This document shows, one piece after another, positions 23,829 through 32,829 of a stretch of 64,000 nt of DNA. The DNA is from DATEEW01 sp035273665. GTDB taxonomy: Bacteria > Pseudomonadota > Gammaproteobacteria > Burkholderiales > SG8-39. Below the pieces are notes generated by a model, which searched no databases, had not been told where the DNA came from, and saw only the letters and a program-made list of their open reading frames with translations. The stretch lies in the NCBI GenBank assembly GCA_035273665.1, contig DATEOW010000006.1:1-64000 (forward strand), read 5' to 3'. The translations under genes were made by a program, and so were the position numbers. Position 1 is the first letter of the stretch, and the number at the start of each line of letters is the position of its first letter.

Positions 23829-25658
23829 ATGGCCGCGCATTCCACTGTACTGATTAGCCCTCAACGAATCCCGAGCGCAATGGATACCGCCTATAGCGGC
23901 GCTTCGCTCGGACAGAAGATTCGTGCGGAGCAGATTCGGGCGATCTACTCAAACTCCCCCACTACGACGCTAGGAACTCTGATAGCGGCCACTTGCTTAC
24001 TTTGGGTGCTATGGGGTGACGTGGCCATGCACATTCAAGTCGGTTGGCTGGCCCTGGTAATCGCGAACCAATTGGTTCGCGTGTTTTATTACCGGGCTTA
24101 TCTCAAAGCCAACCCCGGGCCCCTTCACGCACCGCAATGGGGCCGTGTTTACATCGGGACCACCGTCGTCGCCGGTTTGCTTTGGGGGACAGCCGGAATT
24201 CTGTTCTATGTTCCCGATTCACTAGCCCACCAGACTTACTTGTGCATGATGTTGTTTGCGGTCGCCTCCCTGTCGATTCAGGCATTGGCGATTTTTTCCC
24301 CCGCCTTCTATCCGCTCATCGTTTTAACGCTAACACCCTTTATTGTGAGGGCCCTAGTCGGCGGATCGCCCCACGAATTAGCGCTCGCGGTTCCGCTGTG
24401 CATTGCCTTGTTTACCGCCATCGCCTTCGGACGCCGGACGAATTTACTCGGACATGAATCGATTCGCAGACGCTTCGAAAACCTGGACCTCATTGTCGCT
24501 TTACGCCGCCAACGCGAAATTGCGGACAAAGCGCGGCAGCAAGCCGAGGCGGCAAACCGTTCGAAAACGCAGTTCTTCGCGGCGGCGAGCCACGATCTGC
24601 GTCAACCTTTGCATGCCATGGGACTGTTTGCCGCTGCGCTGACGGAGAAGATTCATGACCCGGAGGTCTTGAATGTCGTAAACAGCATTAACGCTTCAGT
24701 CGATGCACTCGAAGGTCTGTTCAATGAACTGCTCGATATTTCGAAAATCGATGCCGGCGTCATCCGCGCCGAGCCGACGGATTTTTATCTTAACCGCGTG
24801 CTCGACCGCCTGCGTCTAGAGTTCGAGCCCGAAGCCTTCGAAAAACACCTATCGTTCAAAGTCGTACCGACCACGCAAATCGTGCATAGCGATCCGATGT
24901 TGGTCGAACGGATTTTGCGCAATCTCGTTTCGAATGCAATCCGTTATACGAGCCACGGTGGAATAGCGGTCGGCTGTCGTCGCCGTAACGACAAAGTCTG
25001 TATCGAAGTATGGGACACCGGTGTAGGCATTGCTGTTGATCAACGCGAACGGGTATTCGAGGAGTTTTATCAGATCGGCAATCCGGAACGCACCAGCCGT
25101 AAGGGCTTGGGGCTTGGCCTTTCCATCGTTCGACGACTGACTAACTTACTCGATACCGATATCGAACTGAAATCCACGCCGGGGCGCGGTACGGTATTTC
25201 GATTTGAATTACCGCGCGGGAAACCCGCGAGCACACGGCTGAACAGTGACCAAAGCTTCGACGCGGCCGTGCCGGATCTAAGCGGTAGACTGATTGTTGT
25301 AATCGACGACGAAGGCTCCATCGTTGAAGGAATGCGGGTGCTCTTAAATAGCTGGGGAGCGGAAGTCATCGGGTCGATATCGGGGGCCGACGTCGTGGAA
25401 CGCGTGCATCAAGCAGGCCGTCTGCCGGACCTCATCATTGCGGATTATCGACTGGGTGATGGATTTACCGGGACGACCGTCGTTGAAAAACTACGTGCGG
25501 AGCTGGACCCGGAAATACCGGCCATTCTGGTTACGGGGAGCACTACGCCGGATCGCATCGAAGAAGCCAAGATCCATGGCTTTCATCTCTTACTCAAGCC
25601 GGTGCTCCCAGCGAAGCTGCGCACGTTGATCAACTTCAAACTGAAGCGGATCGCCTGA
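23829..25658 (+). CDS. Hybrid sensor histidine kinase with C-terminal receiver
   Basis: A 609-residue membrane kinase. The N-terminal half has about six hydrophobic helices (48-200) with no periplasmic sensor domain of size, then a HisKA dimerisation domain (His255 in ASHDLRQPLH), an HATPase core (N-box NLVSNAIRYT, DTGVGI, GLGLGLSIVRRL) and a REC domain (about 487-605, acceptor Asp539 in IADYRLG). The SHDLRQPLHA H-box is typical of kinases paired with LuxR-type regulators, matching the upstream gene. The signal is unknown; a membrane-embedded sensor suggests a lipophilic or membrane-state cue (inference). Confidence 0.92.
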   Translation: MAAHSTVLISPQRIPSAMDTAYSGASLGQKIRAEQIRAIYSNSPTTTLGTLIAATCLLWVLWGDVAMHIQVGWLALVIANQLVRVFYYRAYLKANPGPLHAPQWGRVYIGTTVVAGLLWGTAGILFYVPDSLAHQTYLCMMLFAVASLSIQALAIFSPAFYPLIVLTLTPFIVRALVGGSPHELALAVPLCIALFTAIAFGRRTNLLGHESIRRRFENLDLIVALRRQREIADKARQQAEAANRSKTQFFAAASHDLRQPLHAMGLFAAALTEKIHDPEVLNVVNSINASVDALEGLFNELLDISKIDAGVIRAEPTDFYLNRVLDRLRLEFEPEAFEKHLSFKVVPTTQIVHSDPMLVERILRNLVSNAIRYTSHGGIAVGCRRRNDKVCIEVWDTGVGIAVDQRERVFEEFYQIGNPERTSRKGLGLGLSIVRRLTNLLDTDIELKSTPGRGTVFRFELPRGKPASTRLNSDQSFDAAVPDLSGRLIVVIDDEGSIVEGMRVLLNSWGAEVIGSISGADVVERVHQAGRLPDLIIADYRLGDGFTGTTVVEKLRAELDPEIPAILVTGSTTPDRIEEAKIHGFHLLLKPVLPAKLRTLINFKLKRIA

Positions 25659-25698
25659 CGACGATCGTCGACGCCGACAACGCGCTCCTTCTAGCGGG

Positions 25699-26595
25699 CT
25701 ACTGTTGGCGCAGCAATGCCATCAATTCATTGGCGGCGAGTGTGCGCTGCTTAGCGTCGATCTCCGTTGCATGGGCACCGCTCAAATTCAGACCATCGCG
25801 TTGAGATCTTTCGAATTGCTCGCGCACCGCTTGGGCGTCCATGTCCGGTTCCGCGCCATAATAAAATTGCGCCGTGTGTCCTAGCGCATAAGTGGTTGCG
25901 AAAATGGCCGCAGTCGCCTGCGCCTGTCTCCCCGCGATCGACAAGCCAAAACTTTCAATGTATTGGGGCAAGGCAGCGGCACCGAACAAAATCATCAAAT
26001 CCTTGATCTGACCACGCGCCGCCTGTTCGCCATAGGCGCGCGCGACTCGGTAAATCATCTTCATCTGCATGGGCGTGATGGCCAGGATGCTTGTGGGATT
26101 ACCGGTTGCGGCCAGTGCCCCGCACAATGCGGCCAACCCGAGGATGCCTTGATTCAGCACTTCGGAGTCGGGCGTATCCATCGGAGCGCCAAAACCCCTC
26201 ACCGGCTCCGGTTGCAAGGTGAGATCGGCGATCGCATCGGCCGCACGCTCCAGGCTGCGCGCCGCACGCAGATCCAAATTAAGAGCAATGCGCAAATCCT
26301 CCAGGAAGCGGTGTTCTGAATCGCTATGTACGCCATCTACGTCGCATACACAAACCGCCATCTCGTAGACAAGTTGCCGGCTCTCAGGCCGTCGCAAGGT
26401 GCCCACAGTCGTATCTACCGTGCGGCGTTTGAGCTGCACATCTTGTAAGACGAGGGATAGATTCGTGCCGAGGACCGGGGACAGTCGTTCCAGCACATGC
26501 CGGAGTTGCGCGAGCTCGCGCTCATCTTTTCCGCCGTTCGCGAACACCGCCAATAGCGCAAGCGTCAAAAATGCGGTTTGTTCATCTGCGCTCAT
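25699..26595 (-). CDS. TerB-like / DUF697-like protein of unknown function
   Basis: A 298-residue protein. The N-terminal part (about 1-110) resembles TerB-type acidic helical domains (FLTLALLAVFANGGKDERE, then DVDGVHSDSEHRFL). The central part has hydrophobic helices and MIYRVARAYGEQAARGQIKDL, the signature of DUF697/YcjF-like membrane proteins. The domain calls are mine by eye and should be treated as probable. It converges on the hybrid kinase gene. Neither the substrate nor the pathway is known. Confidence 0.7.
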   Translation of the reverse strand: MSADEQTAFLTLALLAVFANGGKDERELAQLRHVLERLSPVLGTNLSLVLQDVQLKRRTVDTTVGTLRRPESRQLVYEMAVCVCDVDGVHSDSEHRFLEDLRIALNLDLRAARSLERAADAIADLTLQPEPVRGFGAPMDTPDSEVLNQGILGLAALCGALAATGNPTSILAITPMQMKMIYRVARAYGEQAARGQIKDLMILFGAAALPQYIESFGLSIAGRQAQATAAIFATTYALGHTAQFYYGAEPDMDAQAVREQFERSQRDGLNLSGAHATEIDAKQRTLAANELMALLRQQ

Positions 26596-26822
26596 GCTTC
26601 TTTGCCCATACCAGCGTTGAACCTGCGCAATGGGAGAGCCCTGAGGATAGAAAAGTTCCTGCTTGTCTGCGCAGGTATATTTTTTCGCGAGGGGGGTTAT
26701 CGCCGTTCGCTGCGAGGATTTATCGCCTCACGTGTTCTGCGCATCCCTACGTGCTGTGTGGTTATAGGAGCGCAGGCGAAGCCGGCCGCGCGCTTGGCTT
26801 GCGCTTTGCCGAAGTTACTTTC

Positions 26823-28352
26823 TTAAGCTGCCGTCGTGAAAGTGCGCTTTTTCTGCTGCGCGGCTTTAGCATGCATCTGCGCATAAGCGTGATGCGCCGC
26901 CGCTTCCGCATCGCCGACATGAATAGGATGGCCCATATCATCCATGACCGATCCCAGCGCGGAGAGGCACAACATGATGTTTTCCGGTTTGCAAGAATAG
27001 CCCATGATGCCGATGCGCCAAATCTTGCCCGCGAGGGGGCCAAGACCCGCGCCAATTTCCATGTTGAATTCAGTGAGCAAACGTTTGCGAACATCGGCTT
27101 CCTGATCGATCAGACGAGAGGGAATGTGTATCGCATTCATTTGCGGCAGGCGCGAGCCTTCCTTCACCAAATACCGCAGACCCATTGCCTCCAAGCCCGC
27201 TTTCAAGGCCTGATGGTGCCGCTGATGGCGCGCCCAGGAAGCCTCGATCCCCTCTTCTTTAAGGATCAGCAAAGCCTCATGTAGTGCATACAAGCTATTG
27301 GTCGGGGCGGTATGGTGATAGGTACGAGTAGTATTGCCCCAATAGCCCAGCAGCAAATTCATATCCATGAACCAGCTATGAATTTTGTCTTTGCGACTCT
27401 TCACGAATTCCACTACCCGATCATTGAAGGTCACGGGAGAAAGTCCCGGTGTGCAGGACAAACACTTCTGACTGGCGGAATAGACCGCGTCGCAATCCCA
27501 TTCATCGACCAAGACGGGAGAACCTGCAAGCGAGGTGACCGCATCGACAATGGTCAGCGCCTCGTACTTATGTGCGACCTCGATCAGTGTTTTCGCGTCC
27601 GACTCCACACCGGTAGAGGTTTCGGCATGCACGAAGGCAACTAGGCGGACGTCAGGGTTCGCTTTTAACGCATCTTCTAATTTTTGCGGATCGCAAGGGG
27701 CGCCCCATGCATCCTCGACGACAATCGGCGTCGCACCGCAACGTTCGACGTTCTCGATCATGCGGCCGCCGAAAACGCCGTTCCGCATGACGATCACTTT
27801 GTCGCCTGGAGAAACCATGTTAACGAAGCAATACTCCATTCCCACAGACCCGGGCCCGGAGATCGGGAAGGTCAGCGCATTCCTAGTCTGATAGGCATAG
27901 CGTAGGAGGGACTTGAGCTCCTCCATCATTTCCACGAAAACGGGATCGAGATAACCGATCGTAGGCAATCCCATCGCCGCCATGACTCGCGGGTTAATCT
28001 CGGAAGGACCCGGACCCAGCAGCGTGCGCTGCGGCGGATGGAAGGATTGAATGCGTTTAGCGGGAGCAAATGTGTTCATGTTGTCACTTCCTACGAATGT
28101 AGGTCCAAATAGACTTTCTTCTTCGCCGCGTGACTTGACGCGGATCGGCTTGCGCTCGTTGGCTTCATTGAGCACCTCTACGGCGGCGATTTGCCCCTCG
28201 GTAAGACGCTCAATTTCCATAGCCCAGCGTGAAGGCACATAGCCGGATTTCACCCAATTGTTTACCACCGCCCGGTCGAGCTTCAACCGCCGAGCTACTT
28301 CAGCTTGGCTGCCGAACAGGGCAACGAGTCGGTCGGCGCAATTCATGGACAT
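26823..28352 (-). CDS. HTH-aminotransferase class V fusion (or nested aminotransferase)
   Basis: One uninterrupted 509-codon frame. Residues 1-90 form a small Cro/YdaS-like helix-turn-helix (GSQAEVARRLKLDRAVVNNWVKSG). Residues 92-509 are a complete class V PLP aminotransferase of the serine-glyoxylate/alanine-glyoxylate type, with the PLP lysine in YSASQKCLSCTPG. The second part has its own start: ATG at 28077-28079 with a TAGGAAG ribosome site about 9 bases upstream, giving MNTFAPAKR and a 418-residue enzyme. The upstream ATG (28352) has no clear ribosome site. The frame may therefore be a true fusion or two genes read from nested starts. The substrate would be serine, alanine or glyoxylate-type amino donors and acceptors by family. 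Confidence 0.8.
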   Translation of the reverse strand: MSMNCADRLVALFGSQAEVARRLKLDRAVVNNWVKSGYVPSRWAMEIERLTEGQIAAVEVLNEANERKPIRVKSRGEEESLFGPTFVGSDNMNTFAPAKRIQSFHPPQRTLLGPGPSEINPRVMAAMGLPTIGYLDPVFVEMMEELKSLLRYAYQTRNALTFPISGPGSVGMEYCFVNMVSPGDKVIVMRNGVFGGRMIENVERCGATPIVVEDAWGAPCDPQKLEDALKANPDVRLVAFVHAETSTGVESDAKTLIEVAHKYEALTIVDAVTSLAGSPVLVDEWDCDAVYSASQKCLSCTPGLSPVTFNDRVVEFVKSRKDKIHSWFMDMNLLLGYWGNTTRTYHHTAPTNSLYALHEALLILKEEGIEASWARHQRHHQALKAGLEAMGLRYLVKEGSRLPQMNAIHIPSRLIDQEADVRKRLLTEFNMEIGAGLGPLAGKIWRIGIMGYSCKPENIMLCLSALGSVMDDMGHPIHVGDAEAAAHHAYAQMHAKAAQQKKRTFTTAA

Positions 28353-28430
28353 GCAAAAGGGAGACGAGCCAGCGCGAATGTTGCACTATCAAATTGAGTT
28401 TGACAACTTGAGCACTACGGGGCTGCCCCT

Positions 28431-29336
28431 TCATCTCAGAGAAAACAAAGGGATAGCTGTTGAGCCAATGACTTCCCTCTCTTCGAGATCAATCAGTAAG
28501 TCCCCCTCCGCGTTCGGCATGCCCTGCGGCTGCAACCCGGCAAAATCGAAAAGATGCTTATCCAATAAATGGCTAGGTGCCACGTTCGCTAGGCTACGAA
28601 AGATGGTTTCGATCCGGCCGGGGAAGTGTTTTTCCCACTCCCGCAACATCGCTCGAACCTGCTTGCGTTGCAGATTCTCCTGAGATCCGCATAAGTCGCA
28701 GGGAATAATTGGAAATTTTTTCAGTGCCGCATAGGCCGCGAGATCATCTTCCTCCACATATGCAAGCGGGCGAATAACAACGTGATTTCCATCGTCCGAT
28801 ACGAGCTTCGGCGCCATGGCCTTTAACTTTCCGCCGAAAAAAAGGTTGAGGAAAAAGGTCTCGACGATGTCGTCGCGATGATGGCCGAGCGCGATCTTGG
28901 TCGCACCCAATTCCGTCGCGACACGGTAAAGCACCCCGCGCCGCATCCGGGAGCAAAGCGAACACATTGTCTTGCCTTCCGGGATGAGTCGCTTCACCAC
29001 GCTATAGGTGTCTTGAACCTCGATGCGAAAAGGCACATCGATGGATCGCAAATACGCCGGCAGTACGTCCTCGGGAAAGCCAGGATGACGTTGATCCAAA
29101 TTGACGGCGACGATGTCGAAATCCAAGGGGGCATGTTCGCGCAAGCTCAAAAGGATATCGAGAAGACCGTAACTATCCTTGCCGCCCGACAGACACACCA
29201 TGACGCGGTCTGCCGCGCAAATCATGTCGTAGTCGGCGATGGCTTGGCCAACTTGGCGGCGTAACCGCTTATGCAGCTTGTTCGCCTCGTAAGTTTTCTT
29301 GCGCACTTGTTGCGAAACAGCGAGCGGCGAATTCAT
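28431..29336 (-). CDS. ttcA: tRNA 2-thiocytidine(32) synthetase TtcA
   Basis: A 301-residue PP-loop ATPase that thiolates C32 of certain tRNAs. The PP-loop SGGKDS (about 50-55) and the two CxxC motifs (CSLC and CDLC) that hold the Fe-S cluster and catalytic cysteine are present, as is GHHRDDIVETFFLNLFF. Its start overlaps the SDR gene stop by four bases, the arrangement seen in several betaproteobacteria. Confidence 0.96.
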   Translation of the reverse strand: MNSPLAVSQQVRKKTYEANKLHKRLRRQVGQAIADYDMICAADRVMVCLSGGKDSYGLLDILLSLREHAPLDFDIVAVNLDQRHPGFPEDVLPAYLRSIDVPFRIEVQDTYSVVKRLIPEGKTMCSLCSRMRRGVLYRVATELGATKIALGHHRDDIVETFFLNLFFGGKLKAMAPKLVSDDGNHVVIRPLAYVEEDDLAAYAALKKFPIIPCDLCGSQENLQRKQVRAMLREWEKHFPGRIETIFRSLANVAPSHLLDKHLFDFAGLQPQGMPNAEGDLLIDLEEREVIGSTAIPLFSLR

Positions 29337-30079
29337 AAATTGATGCTCCGACCGCCATCGACCGCGACAATTTGTCCGGTGACATAGGTCGCGTCAACCA
29401 GAAAATGTACAGCCGCCGCCACATCCGCCGGCTCACCGGCTCGCTTGAGTAAGGTATGCGACACGATGCGCTGACGCGTGAGTTCGTCGAAGTCCTCATT
29501 ATCGGGCCATAACACCGGCCCCGGCGCGACCGCGTTCACGCGGATTTCCGGACCCAACTCCCTCGCGAGCGATTTGGTCAGACCGACGAGTCCTGCCTTG
29601 GCTGCGCTATAGATGACGTAGTTTTTCAACGGGCGATCCGCGTGAATGTCTGCGATGTTGATAATGCAGCCGCTTTGTTTTTTCAAATGTGGTGCCGCTG
29701 CTTGCGATAAAAACAAAGGCGCACGGAGATTCACGCCGATCAGATCATCCCATTGCGCTATACCGATCTCCCCGATGGGTGTTGGGTAAAAATTCGATGC
29801 ATTGTTGATCAGCACATCCAGGCGGCCGAATCGAGCCGTCACACATTTGATCAACTCGTTGAGCTCGGCGACATTCGCCAAGTCCGCCTGAACCGTTGCG
29901 GCGGACTCCGGACGCAAGGCGTTCAATTCGGCTTGCAAGGCCTGCGCTTCGTTCTTTGAGGCGTTGTAGTGCAGCATGACGTTCGCACCCGCGGCATGAA
30001 GCCGACGGGCGATTGCGGCGCCGACGCGTCTAGCGCCGCCGGTAATCAAAACGGCTTTCCCGTCCAAGGCTGCGGTCAT
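29333..30079 (-). CDS. folM: Pteridine reductase-like short-chain dehydrogenase
   Basis: A 248-residue classical SDR. The cofactor motif TGGARRVGAAIA has the Arg typical of NADPH-dependent pteridine reductases (TGxxxRxG). NNASNFYPT replaces the usual NNAG, IADIHADRP is the pteridine-reductase style of the active-site strand, and the catalytic YSAAK is intact. It would reduce dihydromonapterin or dihydrofolate. Coupled to ttcA and divergent from the MidA-type methyltransferase. FolM identity is likely but rests on motifs and context. Confidence 0.82.
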   Translation of the reverse strand: MTAALDGKAVLITGGARRVGAAIARRLHAAGANVMLHYNASKNEAQALQAELNALRPESAATVQADLANVAELNELIKCVTARFGRLDVLINNASNFYPTPIGEIGIAQWDDLIGVNLRAPLFLSQAAAPHLKKQSGCIINIADIHADRPLKNYVIYSAAKAGLVGLTKSLARELGPEIRVNAVAPGPVLWPDNEDFDELTRQRIVSHTLLKRAGEPADVAAAVHFLVDATYVTGQIVAVDGGRSINL

Positions 30080-30134
30080 GGCATTGAGCTCCTGTTGCGG
30101 ATTCTACCGGAGGCGAGCACCATCGCCGCAGCAC

Positions 30135-31271
30135 ATGGAACTACCCCTGCCTTCACCGGAAGCACTCGCCCACAGCGCAACACTGGTGTCCCACATCAAG
30201 GACCGCATTCGTAAAGAAGGCGGTTGGATTCCATTCGCGCTTTATATGGAGCTCGCGCTTTACGCGCCGGGCCTTGGGTACTACACCGCCGGCAGCCTCA
30301 AGCTCGGCCCCGAGGGCGATTTTACGACCGCGCCCGAGCTTACACCGCTCTTCGGTCAATGCCTTGCCCAACAAGTGCGTGAATGCATCGATCGGGGATT
30401 GACCGATATTCTGGAAGTGGGCGCAGGCAGCGGCGCGCTCGCCGCCGCAACACTGGAAGAATTGGATCGCCTCGATGCGTTGCCGCAACGATATTTCATA
30501 CTTGAACTGTCGCCAGAACTCCGGGCGCGTGAGCGGGACACACTTGCCCGCCGTGTCCCGCAGTTTCTCGAGCGCGTCGTATGGCTGAATCGACTGCCTC
30601 CCGCCTTTCAAGGTGTCGTCATTGGAAACGAAGTCCTCGACGCCATGCCGGTGGAAATCATTCGTCGCAGGGCGGGCGCTTATGCGCAAGGGGGCGTGAA
30701 CGGCGCTTTGGAATGGGAGTTTCGCGATGCAGAAGCCGAGTTGTTGAGCACCGCGAAAACGCTCGAACTTCCCGACGATTATTTATCCGAGGTCCCACTC
30801 ATTGGGCGCGCCTTCATCAAGAGCGTGCTTGAAATATTGGAGCGCGGTGTCCTCATTTTTATCGACTACGGGTTTCCAGCCAGGGAGTTCTACCATCCTC
30901 AGCGCAACAGCGGCACGCTGATGTGCCACTACCGGCATCGAGCCCACGACAATCCGTTTTTTCTTCCCGGTCTGCAAGATATCACTGCGCATGTGGATTT
31001 CAGCAGCGTAGCTCATACAGCACTGGAAGTGGGGGCTGAGGTTTTAGGCTACTCCACTCAGGCGCAGTTCCTTATCAACTGCGGCATCACCGACTTGATG
31101 ATGCGGATTTCGCCGGATGACGCCGCACGCTATCTCCCTCTTGCGTCTGCAGCCCATAAACTTCTTTCCCCTGCAGAAATGGGGGAGTTGTTTAAGGTCA
31201 TCGCAATCGGAAAGGAGATAGAAGGCCCGTTGAGGGGATTCAAAGCCGGGGACCGGAAGGAGACTCTGTAG
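30135..31271 (+). CDS. MidA/NDUFAF7-type SAM-dependent methyltransferase
   Basis: A 378-residue protein of the DUF185 (PF02636) family. The N-terminal helix (HIKDRIRKEGGWIPFALYMELALYAPGLGYY) and GDFTTAPELTPLFG are hallmark segments. EVGAGSGALAA is the SAM-binding loop, and IGNEVLDAMPVE the active-site strand. Mitochondrial NDUFAF7 dimethylates an arginine of a complex I subunit; bacterial substrates are not established. The frame is open to 30078, but ATG 30135 gives the family start. It converges with the kinase gene, overlapping by 32 bp at the 3' ends. Confidence 0.88.
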   Translation: MELPLPSPEALAHSATLVSHIKDRIRKEGGWIPFALYMELALYAPGLGYYTAGSLKLGPEGDFTTAPELTPLFGQCLAQQVRECIDRGLTDILEVGAGSGALAAATLEELDRLDALPQRYFILELSPELRARERDTLARRVPQFLERVVWLNRLPPAFQGVVIGNEVLDAMPVEIIRRRAGAYAQGGVNGALEWEFRDAEAELLSTAKTLELPDDYLSEVPLIGRAFIKSVLEILERGVLIFIDYGFPAREFYHPQRNSGTLMCHYRHRAHDNPFFLPGLQDITAHVDFSSVAHTALEVGAEVLGYSTQAQFLINCGITDLMMRISPDDAARYLPLASAAHKLLSPAEMGELFKVIAIGKEIEGPLRGFKAGDRKETL

Positions 31272-32085
31272 GCGTTTCTTCGACCACAATGCGCGGATGC
31301 GCAGCACGCCCTCTCAATAGATGTTTGTCCTCGAGCGCTTGGTTCAGAACCTTCACCAGATCTTGCGCATCCTGCGCCCGCAAATCTTTTACATAGCCTG
31401 TAATAAGCGCTTGGTGTTCTTCCGCTCGCAAGGTCGGCGTATGGCGAATAAGACGTGCGAGATCCTTCGCTGCCGAACCTGGCACATCGAAAGTCTGCTT
31501 GAGCTTCTCCAAGTCAAGGACGCGCACTTCCGCCTGGTTCGACGACAGAAGGCGGACCATAAGATGGTTCCCCCCTAGACAGTTGTGCCGTAGCCCGCTT
31601 CGGTGCATTTGAAGAAGTAGGTCGGCGACCGTGTCTAAAATGAGCGCGCGCTGCGGGTCGTTTGCTTGTTCGCGATTTTCAAAGAAGCGGTCCAGGTCGA
31701 TAAAATCGTCCAAAGCGATGGTGACGAGTACAGCCTGATAGCGCCCCTCAAACATGCGCTCGCCGTAATACACGGGATCGAGCGTCTGCACGCCGCTTCG
31801 CTGTAAGCGTTGAATATTGCGCCATTCACGGTAAAAAGTTGGACGCCCCCTGAAGGGATGCGTAAACGAACGGTAACAGTGGTTCTCCTGTCGCTTCACA
31901 AACAGCGATAAGCGTCCGTCGGTAGTGTCAACGCTCGTGCGACTGGCGCCGCTCCAACCGTCTCGCCTTTCGTTGCGAGGCTCCACCCAATTCCATTCGA
32001 GATTCCAAAAATCTTCAAAACGCCTCAAGCCAGCTTGCGCTAATTTGGCGGAAAAGCCAGAGGCGAATAGATCAAGTGGCCGCAT
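31240..32085 (-). CDS. InaA-type lipopolysaccharide core kinase
   Basis: A protein kinase-fold enzyme of the LPS sugar kinase (Kdo/WaaP/InaA) group, 281 residues from ATG 32085. That start was preferred to 32121 because it has a TAAGG ribosome site and does not overlap the upstream gene. Kinase-like landmarks are the N-lobe FVKRQEN lysine, the catalytic loop HNCLGGNHLMV (the InaA pattern HxCLxxxH rather than HGD) and a metal-binding DLEK. It would phosphorylate a core sugar on the inner face of the membrane. It ends a cassette with a methyltransferase and a carbamoyltransferase. Confidence 0.8.
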   Translation of the reverse strand: MRPLDLFASGFSAKLAQAGLRRFEDFWNLEWNWVEPRNERRDGWSGASRTSVDTTDGRLSLFVKRQENHCYRSFTHPFRGRPTFYREWRNIQRLQRSGVQTLDPVYYGERMFEGRYQAVLVTIALDDFIDLDRFFENREQANDPQRALILDTVADLLLQMHRSGLRHNCLGGNHLMVRLLSSNQAEVRVLDLEKLKQTFDVPGSAAKDLARLIRHTPTLRAEEHQALITGYVKDLRAQDAQDLVKVLNQALEDKHLLRGRAAHPRIVVEETPTESPSGPRL

Positions 32086-32090
32086 GCGCC

Positions 32091-32759
32091 TTATCGCTTG
32101 CCTAAGACGTACGTTCGCCACATGGAAACGTGCGGCAGCATGTCTACGTGGCCTAGAATTTCAAAGCCCGCATCCTTCATTTCCTTTTCGATGCGCGCGG
32201 GCTCGAAAACGAAGCGGTTCTGATACGAGCGTTTCTCACGACGCTTTTCGAGTTTTTTGCGTCGCGTCGCTTGCAGATTGCCCTCCACCCAACACGAGAA
32301 GATCACACTGCGACTCGCGACGCGATGAAATTCGCGAAGAATCTTCTGGCGGTCTGCAGGATCGCCAATGTGATGCAGCAATCGCATACAGACAATGGTC
32401 TCGACAATCCCGTCAGATTGCTTGATGTCGAAGGCGGAAGTCTGGAAACATTCAAACCGCCCGGCAATCTGAGGGGCACGGAAACGACGAGCCGTATCGA
32501 TCATGCTCTGACTATAATCGCCCGCCATTAAGCGCCGGTCAGCACGTCGGGCGAGTAAAGCCCAAAACCGCCCTGTGCCGCATGGTAAGTCCAGTATAGA
32601 AGAGGGATTTCCCGCCTTGCGCAGTGCCCGCGCAAGCATCCTCTGCTCCACCCAGTTCGAGACTTTGCGCCTCAAACCACGGTTGTGTTTGTGGAAATAC
32701 TCGAGAGAATGCGCGGCGTCATACTTATCTTGGAATTCCAGTGATTTGTTATCGCTCAT
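32091..32759 (-). CDS. Class I SAM-dependent methyltransferase
   Basis: A 222-residue methyltransferase with SAM motif I LDLPCGTGRFW, an acidic post-I residue in AGDYSQSMID and the LLHHIGD loop. A basic stretch (RRKKLEKRREKR, about 167-178) interrupts the C-terminal half. It lies between the carbamoyltransferase and the InaA-type kinase on the same strand, five bases before the kinase start, so a substrate in the LPS core or another surface glycan is likely by context. The substrate cannot be read from the sequence. Confidence 0.85.
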   Translation of the reverse strand: MSDNKSLEFQDKYDAAHSLEYFHKHNRGLRRKVSNWVEQRMLARALRKAGNPSSILDLPCGTGRFWALLARRADRRLMAGDYSQSMIDTARRFRAPQIAGRFECFQTSAFDIKQSDGIVETIVCMRLLHHIGDPADRQKILREFHRVASRSVIFSCWVEGNLQATRRKKLEKRREKRSYQNRFVFEPARIEKEMKDAGFEILGHVDMLPHVSMWRTYVLGKR

Positions 32760-32829
32760 ATCGCTTCGTGCCTGCGGCCGCCTCCATACCTCGGGTTATC
32801 TGTTTAATATCGAGATTCGTTGAATAACA

